Assembly (NCBI GenBank): GCA_963718145.1
Contig: CAVQYJ010000024.1
Span: 1-64,000, forward strand
Source: UBA7672 sp963718145
Lineage (GTDB): Bacteria > Pseudomonadota > Alphaproteobacteria > Caulobacterales > Hyphomonadaceae
DNA: 64,000 bases
Direction: 5' to 3'
Shown piece by piece: positions 58,103 through 64,000 of this stretch. Position 1 is the stretch's first letter. Every line of letters starts with the position of its first letter. Made by a program: the position numbers and the translations under genes. The notes beneath the pieces are model-generated. The model saw only the letters and a program-made list of their open reading frames with translations. It was not told the DNA's origin and ran no database searches.

Positions 58103-59113
58103 CTAGGCCGCCGCTGCTGCCGAAGACGTCGCAGCCTGCGCCGGAGCACGCTTGAGGGCGCTTTTCTCGACCAGTTCGGCCATGGCGGCCGCCCGGGCGC
58201 CCACGCCGCCGGTTACCGGAGATACGTCCCGGCCCTGGATTGCGGCAAGGAAAGCCTCGTCCGCCGCCCTCAGAGGATCCGGCAGGTTCTCCGAAACATC
58301 GGCCCGGATATTGAACGGCGTCGTGTTCTTCACCTTGCGCGTAATAAAGTCGATCTCGACCGTGCCCGACGGATACTGGATGCGCATCGAGCGCGAGCGA
58401 TTATGGCGGGCGCGCGAGGCGGTGAGTTTGGCTTCACCGCCATTGGCGAACTTCACGAGCGCGATGGCTTCATCGATCTTGTCCGTGTGCACCTTCTGGC
58501 CGCGGCCATAAACCGACTTCACTTCCGAGCCGAACAGCTCGGCCGCAAGGTCGAGATCGTGGATCATCAGGTCGAAAATGGCGCTGACATCTTCGCAGCG
58601 GCCATCCGGCGCCGCAGGCCCGACGCGATCGCCTTCAATGGCGATCGGGCGCTCTGCCGTGTTGAACAGGCCCATGGCCTGGAACACCAGGCGTTCCTGG
58701 TGCCCGACCTGCAGCACGAGATCGCGCTCCAACGCGAGACCGGCGAGCGCACGCGCTTCGTGGCCTGTCAGCGCCAGCGGCTTCTCGACGAGCGCATGCT
58801 TGCCTGCGTCGAGCGCCATGCGCGCTAGCTTGGCATGAGTGACAGCCGGCGTAGCGATGACAAGCGCGTCACACTGCGCGGCGAGCGCCTCGAACGAGGC
58901 GAAGACCTTGCCCTTGCCGACCTTGGTGATCAGCCTCGTTGCGGCTTCCTGGTTCAGATCGAATACGCCGACGAATTCGGAATGCGGGCTGAATGCGAAT
59001 TTCTGGGCGTGATAGCCGCCGAACACGCCGGCGCCGACAACGCCGATACACACTTTTCCGGTGTGCCTGCCGACTGCCGTGGCCGTTCTGGCCATCTGAA
59101 CGGTACGCTTCAC
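58103..59113 (-). CDS. Gfo/Idh/MocA-family oxidoreductase
   Basis: 336 residues. NAD(P) fold IGVVGAGVFGGYHAQKFA, then LVIATPAVTHAKLARMALDA, GKHALVEKPLALTGHEARAL (EKP motif) and VGHQERLVFQ. The second domain begins near SAIFDLMIHDLDLAAELFGS with the catalytic HD pattern. The C-terminus is Ala-rich. It oxidises or reduces a sugar or sugar-like alcohol; the substrate is unknown. UDP-N-acetylglucosamine dehydrogenase-type members share the HDLDL motif. Confidence 0.9.
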   Translation of the reverse strand: MKRTVQMARTATAVGRHTGKVCIGVVGAGVFGGYHAQKFAFSPHSEFVGVFDLNQEAATRLITKVGKGKVFASFEALAAQCDALVIATPAVTHAKLARMALDAGKHALVEKPLALTGHEARALAGLALERDLVLQVGHQERLVFQAMGLFNTAERPIAIEGDRVGPAAPDGRCEDVSAIFDLMIHDLDLAAELFGSEVKSVYGRGQKVHTDKIDEAIALVKFANGGEAKLTASRARHNRSRSMRIQYPSGTVEIDFITRKVKNTTPFNIRADVSENLPDPLRAADEAFLAAIQGRDVSPVTGGVGARAAAMAELVEKSALKRAPAQAATSSAAAAA

Positions 59114-59291
59114 TGATAACCCTCCGACCCGCCTTGCGGCGTGTCACGAGCAGATAACCGATCAACGCACCCGCACAATCGGCAGGAGCATCAAGCTTGG
59201 TTACCGTATTTTTCAATGGTCGGGACGGCCAAAGGGCTGGAAAAAGCCCTGTTCACGGGCGATTACACGAAAAGTCCAAAGGAGACAGGTG

Positions 59292-60315
59292 ATGCCTTCC
59301 GTAACATCGCGTGAGTGGCGGCTCAGGGCCCGTCCGGTTGGAGAGCCCAAACTCTCCGACTTCGAGCTTGCCGACTGCAGAATCGCGCGATCCTGTCGCA
59401 GGAGAAGTACAGGTCCAGAACCTCTGGATGACGGTCGACCCCTACATGCGCGGCCGGATGAACGAGGCGCGCAGCTATGCCGACCCCTACGAACTTGGCA
59501 AGGCGATGACTGGCGGCGCCGTCGGCCAGGTGCTGGCCTCGGGTGATTCCGCCTACAAGCCCGGCGACCTCGTCACATCCATGGCCGGCTGGCGCGAGGC
59601 GTTCACGGCTGCGCCCGCTTCGGTTGGCATGACGAAGCTGCCCCAAACGAAGCTGCCGCCTCAGGCATTCCTGGGCGTCGCCGGGATGCCTGGTCACACC
59701 GCCTGGCATGGCCTGCTCAAGATCGGCGAGCCCAAGCCGGGCGAGACCGTGTTCGTATCCGGCGCCGCTGGCGCCGTCGGCTCCATCGTCGGCCAGATCG
59801 CCAAGCTGAAAGGCTGCCGTGTCATCGGCTCGGCCGGCGGCCCGCAGAAGGCCGCCTGGCTCAAGTCCGTCGGCTTCGACGAGGTGATCGACTACCGCAC
59901 CACAGGGGATGTCATGGGCCTGATCAAGGCCGTGAAAGTTGCGGCGCCCAACGGCGTCGACATCTATTTCGACAATGTTGGCGGCGACCATCTCACCGCG
60001 GCTCTTGCGAACGCCAATGTCGGCGCCCGCATGCCCATCTGCGGAATGATCTCGGTCTACAACGCCACAAAGCCTCAGCCCGGCCCCTTCAACCTCGGCT
60101 TGCTGATCGGCCGCCGCGTCAAGATGCAGGGCTTCCTGATCTTTGACGCCGCCGCGACCTATCCCGAATTTCTGAACGACATTTCCGCGTGGGTCAGCAC
60201 CGGCAAGGTCCGGTACGAGGAAACCGTGATGTCCGGCATCGAAAAGGCGGCTGATGCCTTCCTCGCCCTCTTCTCGGGTGGAAATACCGGAAAGATGCTT
60301 GTGAAGCTCGCCTGA
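59292..60315 (+). pseudogene. Zinc-independent MDR (leukotriene B4 dehydrogenase-like) oxidoreductase, one frameshift
   Basis: The N-terminal codons (MPSVTSREWRLRARPVGEPK, LSDFELAD) are in one frame. From about 59380 the rest is in another: PVAGEVQVQNLWMTVDPYMR, GRMNEARSYADPYELGKAMT, NADPH site VFVSGAAGAVGSIVGQIAKL and IDYRTTGDVMGLIKAVK. It then has VDIYFDNVGGDHLTAAL and RRVKMQGFLIFDAAATYPEF to the stop. The family (YncB/PTGR type) reduces enones with NADPH. A single indel near 59380 accounts for the break; otherwise intact at about 341 residues. Confidence 0.85.
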
Positions 60316-60397
60316 TAGCCCCACCTTCGGCGCGGGAAATTTCCGCGACGCGGCGCATATTCCCCAGAACCTCCAAGGCCGCGCTCGATGCGGCCGC

Positions 60398-61321
60398 ATG
60401 AAAGAAAGCCGGCCCATGGCGCGCCTGTTTGACAGCTACGTGATGGTGGACTGGAGCGCCGCCTCCAAGCCGGCGACCGGCGCGGATTCCATCTGGATCG
60501 GCGCGCTCACGCCGGACTCGCGACTGAAGCTTGCCTTCAAGGCAACGAACCCGCCCACGCGTGCGAAAGCCATCGAGGAGCTCACTGAACTTCTTGGCCG
60601 CTGCCTTAAGCGCGGCGACAAGGTATTGATGGGCGTCGACTTCCCGATGGGATTTCCTGCCGGCACATCCGAAGCGCTGAAGCTCAAGGGCGAGCCGTGG
60701 CGCGCGATCCGCGATTTCCTGCTCAAGGAAATGAAGGACAAGCCCGACAATTCCAACAACCGCTTCGCCCTTGCGGCGCGGATGAACCGGCTGATGTCCG
60801 GCGGCCCCTTCCCGTTCTGGGGTTGCTCCAAGAAGGACGAGCTGACGACACTGTCGATCAAGAAGACGCGCGAGCACGGCAAGGGCGATATCGCCGAGTT
60901 CCGCATCGTCGAGCAGGCGACGCTCGCCGCAAAGAAAGGTCGGCCGCAGCCGGTGTGGAAGATCGCCTATGCCGGCGCCATCGGGGGACAGACGCTGACC
61001 GGCATCCCGGCCATCGAGCGGCTGCGAGAGAAATTTCCATCGCTGAAGATCTGGCCGTTCGAAATTCCGCTGGCGAAGCTCGACGCTGCTTCGATCGAGG
61101 AGGTGCGCGTGCTTGTCGCCGAGGTCTTGCCGACGCTCAACGCCTCGCTTCCCGAGGCTTCCGAGATCCGCGACGAGGCGCAGGTGCGCTCGCTGTGCGA
61201 AGCTCTTGCCGAACGTGACGCCAACGGAAAGCTTGTTGCGCTATTCGCCGGCGAGACCGTGCTCAAGGATTCCCAAAAGACCGCTGCCAGCACCGAGGAA
61301 GGGTGGATTCTGGGGATATAG
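60398..61321 (+). CDS. RNase H-fold protein, DUF429-like
   Basis: 307 residues (or 301 from the Met at 60416). The first strand carries an acidic site, DSYVMVDWSAASKPATGADS; a second is GDKVLMGVDFPMGFPAGTSE. Later conserved-looking blocks are NNRFALAARMNRLMSGGPFP, FRIVEQATLAAKKGRPQPVW and IWPFEIPLAKLDAASIEEVR. The spacing of Asp residues suits RNase H-like folds such as DUF429. Function uncertain; no partner genes. Confidence 0.65.
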   Translation: MKESRPMARLFDSYVMVDWSAASKPATGADSIWIGALTPDSRLKLAFKATNPPTRAKAIEELTELLGRCLKRGDKVLMGVDFPMGFPAGTSEALKLKGEPWRAIRDFLLKEMKDKPDNSNNRFALAARMNRLMSGGPFPFWGCSKKDELTTLSIKKTREHGKGDIAEFRIVEQATLAAKKGRPQPVWKIAYAGAIGGQTLTGIPAIERLREKFPSLKIWPFEIPLAKLDAASIEEVRVLVAEVLPTLNASLPEASEIRDEAQVRSLCEALAERDANGKLVALFAGETVLKDSQKTAASTEEGWILGI

Positions 61322-61434
61322 GCAGCATTTCCGGGCCTATTTCGCGTTTTTTTGGTTGCGAAATCACAGGCTGCGGCGCCTGATCTCGATTGCGTGACCG
61401 CGTGAGACTGCGATTCGAGCCGGAAGGAGCGACC

Positions 61435-61704
61435 ATGAACAAGACCGATCTCATCCGGTCCATCTCCGATTCCACCGGGATCAAGAACACCGAGGCGACC
61501 CGGCTTGTTGACGCCGTGTTCGACACCATCGCCGCCACGCTGCGCAAGGGCGACCAGGTGGCCATCTCCGGCTTCGGCACCTTCGTCGCCAAGACCCGCG
61601 CCGCGCGCGAGGGCCGCAATCCCTCGACAGGCATGGCGATCCAGATTCCCGCCCGCACCTCGGCGGCGTTCAAGCCCGCCCAGGCGATGAAGGACATGAA
61701 ATAG
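61435..61704 (+). CDS. HU-family DNA-binding protein
   Basis: 89 residues. MNKTDLIRSISDSTGIKNTE, AATLRKGDQVAISGFGTFVA and the arm REGRNPSTGMAIQIPARTSA, ending AFKPAQAMKDM. A nucleoid-associated protein bending DNA. The TGMAIQIPA arm fits HU-type better than IHF. GGAAGGAG ribosome site upstream. Confidence 0.95.
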   Translation: MNKTDLIRSISDSTGIKNTEATRLVDAVFDTIAATLRKGDQVAISGFGTFVAKTRAAREGRNPSTGMAIQIPARTSAAFKPAQAMKDMK

Positions 61705-61751
61705 GCAACGCTCCTACCACCCGCCCGCCACGTCCCGGGCAATCCGAGCGG

Positions 61752-63152
61752 TCAGATTGATGTTTCTGGAGCTGCGCGCTGGGGCGTGGCGCGGACGGCG
61801 CGGGCGGCGATCCACTCCAGCGCGACCACCTGCGCCACGCCCGCCACGATCGACGCCACGCTGATCCCCGCCACCACGCCCCACATCCCGTGCCCCGCGT
61901 GCAGCCCCCACCACCAGCACAGCGGCAGCATCACCACCACATAGCTCCCCACGTGAATCATCGTCGGCGTCCACACCACCCCCTGCGCACGCATCGCCAT
62001 CGACCCCACCCCCTGCAAGCCGTCGAACACCGTGACGAACGACACCGCCGCCAGCACCGCGCTCAGCATCGGCACGAGCACCGCGCCCGCCGACCCCGCC
62101 TCGCTCCCGTTCAGCATCACCACCGCCACCGGCTCACGCGCCACCACGATCAGCAGCGCCACCGCCATCCCCATCACCAGCGACGCCACCACGCCCAGCC
62201 GCGCAGCCTCACGCACGCCGCGCACCTCACCGCGCCCATACCGTTCAGCCACCCGCACACTCGTTGCGGTGCCCATGCCGACATAGACCATGAACACCAC
62301 CGCCATGACCTGCACGGCAAGGCCATAGACCGTGTCCGTCATGGGTTGCGCCAGGGCGATGGCGGCGTTGGTGGCGATGATGAAGGTGAGGTTGAAAGAG
62401 CCCCATTCGGCGATATTGGCGATTCCCGTGCCGAGCCCGACCGTGTTCTGCCGCCTCGCCTCCCCCGCCGGTCCCGCAGGCGCCTTGCGGAAGCCCGGCG
62501 TCAGTCGCCAGACCACCACCAGGAACACCACCATCATGTAGACCCGCGACAGCGTCGTGCCCCACACCACGCCCACCGCGCCGAACTGTGGAACCAGGAT
62601 CAGGGCCGAAACCAGGTTCACCACGACCGCCGACATTGACACCGCCGTAACAATGTTCGGCTTGCGCAATGCTTCCAGATAGAAGGAGCACGCCGTGCCG
62701 ACCATGTGGCCGAGAATGCCGAGGCCGAGGATGCGCGTCGTCTCCGCCGTCGCCCTGGCGAGGTCCGGCGCGAAGCCGACCAGCGGGAACAGCGCCTCGG
62801 CGGTGACATAGACGATGGCCGTGGCGAGGAGCGAATACAGCCCCGCCATCCTGAGCCCGCGCCGGAAGATGCGCCCGCTCTCCTCGCCCTTGCCCGAGCC
62901 GTTGAGTTCGGCCGTCAGAACCGACACGCCGATCAGCAGTCCAAGCCCGAACCCCATGAACACGCCGTTCGGCAGCCAGGCGTTGAGCACCAGCGGCAAC
63001 TCGCCCGGCGCCGTGCGCGCCAGCACGATGGCGTCGGTGAGGCTCATCAGCATGAAAGACGCGCGCGAGATCGCCACCGGCACGGCGAGCCGCACCAGGT
63101 CGAGCATTTCTTTGGGCTGCGCCCAGGGCGGCAGGCGGCTGGCGGCGGTCAT
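61752..63152 (-). CDS. MATE-family efflux transporter
   Basis: 466 residues with twelve membrane helices in two related halves. Blocks: MLDLVRLAVPVAISRASFML, GFGLGLLIGVSVLTAELNGS, TACSFYLEALRKPNIVTAVS, and in the second half GLAVQVMAVVFMVYVGMGTA with TSVRVAERYGRGEVRGVREA. It exports cationic compounds with a proton or sodium gradient. Single gene. Confidence 0.9.
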   Translation of the reverse strand: MTAASRLPPWAQPKEMLDLVRLAVPVAISRASFMLMSLTDAIVLARTAPGELPLVLNAWLPNGVFMGFGLGLLIGVSVLTAELNGSGKGEESGRIFRRGLRMAGLYSLLATAIVYVTAEALFPLVGFAPDLARATAETTRILGLGILGHMVGTACSFYLEALRKPNIVTAVSMSAVVVNLVSALILVPQFGAVGVVWGTTLSRVYMMVVFLVVVWRLTPGFRKAPAGPAGEARRQNTVGLGTGIANIAEWGSFNLTFIIATNAAIALAQPMTDTVYGLAVQVMAVVFMVYVGMGTATSVRVAERYGRGEVRGVREAARLGVVASLVMGMAVALLIVVAREPVAVVMLNGSEAGSAGAVLVPMLSAVLAAVSFVTVFDGLQGVGSMAMRAQGVVWTPTMIHVGSYVVVMLPLCWWWGLHAGHGMWGVVAGISVASIVAGVAQVVALEWIAARAVRATPQRAAPETSI

Positions 63153-63246
63153 GGGTCCGGTCCTTGCGCATCTGTCGCGCGCTTCAGGGAGGCAGGCTTA
63201 TCTTACGAACCGACGGCCAAGTCACCCGAAAACCTGACATCAGGAT

Positions 63247-64000
63247 TCACGGCTTGCCGTCGCAGGCGTCCGCCCGTGCAAGGAGGAAGGCCCTTTCCCG
63301 CGCGTTGCGGGTCAGCGTGGCCGCAGCCTGGAATTCGGAACGCGCCTCGGCCAGCCGGCCGGCCCGGAACAGGAAATCGCCCCTCGCCGCCGGCAAGGGC
63401 GCATAGTTGCGCAACGCCGCTGCGTCGGCGATCTCGTCCAGCAGATGCAAGCCCGCTTCGGGCCCGAAGGCCATACTGTGGGCGATCGCGCGATTGAGAT
63501 CGACCACAGGCGAAGGCGCCACGACGCGCAACCGGTCATAGAGCGCGGCGATGCGCGGCCAGTCGGTATCGGCGGCTTGCGCTGCGCGGGCGTGGCAGGC
63601 GGCGAGCGCGGCCTGCAGCACATAGGGGCCATTTCCGCCCCCAAGTTTTCTTGTGAGGGCCTCGGCGCGGGCCAGCGCATCGAGGCCCAGGCGGATCAGG
63701 AGGTGGTCCCAGCGCGAACGATCCTGCCCGGTCAGCGGCACGAAGGCCCCGTCCGGCCCGGTGCGCGCGTGCAGGCGCGAGGCCTGGATCTCCATCAGGG
63801 CCAGGAGGCCGAGCACTTCCGCATACTCCGGAGCTTCCTGGGGCATCAGCCCGGCCAGCATGCGGCCGAGCCTTTGCGCCTCCAGGCACAGGCCCGGCCG
63901 GACCAGGTCATCGCCCGCCGTTGCCGCATAGCCTTCGTTGAAAATGAGGTAGATGACCTCGAGCACCGAGGGCAGCCGCGCCGCCCGTTCGGCGCCCCGC
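63247..64000 (-). CDS. ECF RNA polymerase sigma factor with C-terminal extension (ECF42-like), partial
   Basis: The frame runs off the right edge; only the C-terminal 251 residues are present. The visible part starts within sigma region 4 (RLPSVLEVIYLIFNEGYAA). It then has the long helical extension typical of ECF42-type factors: LCLEAQRLGRMLAGLMPQEA, EVLGLLALMEIQASRLHART, YVLQAALAACHARA, AALYDRLRVVAPSPVVDLNR, AIAHSMAFGPEAGL. These factors normally sit beside YCII/DGPF-domain genes, which would lie outside the window. No anti-sigma gene is expected for this group. Confidence 0.88.
   Translation of the reverse strand, partial: RGAERAARLPSVLEVIYLIFNEGYAATAGDDLVRPGLCLEAQRLGRMLAGLMPQEAPEYAEVLGLLALMEIQASRLHARTGPDGAFVPLTGQDRSRWDHLLIRLGLDALARAEALTRKLGGGNGPYVLQAALAACHARAAQAADTDWPRIAALYDRLRVVAPSPVVDLNRAIAHSMAFGPEAGLHLLDEIADAAALRNYAPLPAARGDFLFRAGRLAEARSEFQAAATLTRNARERAFLLARADACDGKP

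Noticed and set aside
1..64000. CRISPR arrays, rRNA genes, replication origin
   Set aside because: No regularly spaced repeats, no rRNA signatures and no dnaA/repABC-type features were seen.

Overview
The window is about 64 kb of GC-rich DNA. The gene content points to an alphaproteobacterium, most likely Caulobacterales/Hyphomonadaceae-like. Supporting signs are an accessory NDUFS4-type complex I subunit, class I PHA synthase, DUF2842, COX15-type heme A synthase, the rplM-rpsI-argC order, and the set alaC/hom/glpX/recJ, which is usually tight in this class but here is interrupted. The order is inferred from gene content, not from a phylogeny.

Layout. 1-7.4 kb is an accessory island ending at a tRNA-Arg locus. 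It holds remains of a phage terminase, small phage-type genes, a ribbon-helix-helix protein, a VWA membrane protein, a probable HEPN-like gene and a DUF4145 gene split by an IS3-family element. The element has clear 27-bp inverted repeats and a 3-bp target duplication, and removing it restores the DUF4145 frame exactly. This stretch is full of single-base indels. 7.5-15.3 kb has housekeeping and stress genes: complex I subunit, cytochrome c, CbiX, an ArsR-SRPBCC-GST operon, thioesterase, DUF192, double cold-shock protein, GNAT, and tRNA-Pro and tRNA-Glu. 15.4-30.5 kb holds recJ, glpX, hom and an alaC-like aminotransferase, separated by a TIR/DRHyd-like protein, nitroreductase, CspA, carboxylesterase, SDR, VanX-like dipeptidase, asparagine synthetase and a diiron protein. 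31-39 kb has phaC (frameshifted), argC, rpsI, rplM, an M28 peptidase, ctaA and DUF2842. 40-51.7 kb has a beta-barrel protein, two coupled glutathione peroxidases, an acyltransferase, an Atm1-type ABC exporter, LOG, MOSC, a PQQ/heme alcohol dehydrogenase and a flavoprotein. 51.8-64 kb has a second ArsR-VOC-SRPBCC-SRPBCC-DUF1801 operon with tandem operators, gltX, a retropepsin-like protease, two oxidoreductases, HU, a MATE transporter and a partial ECF sigma factor.

The most unusual feature is a 0.55-kb non-coding unit present twice in the same orientation, at 9288-9835 and 39309-39854. Both copies share a TATAAT promoter box and a long set of helices. Three arms differ completely in sequence between the copies yet still form hairpins at the same place, which is the pattern expected of a conserved structured RNA of about 370 nt. 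A hairpin loop near its 5' end is complementary to its 3' end. I do not recognise it as any RNA family I know.

Single-base frameshifts also occur in several otherwise intact backbone genes (phaC, a DUF1801 gene, a quinone-oxidoreductase-like gene, a small membrane gene). Assembly indel errors must therefore be considered before calling these pseudogenes.
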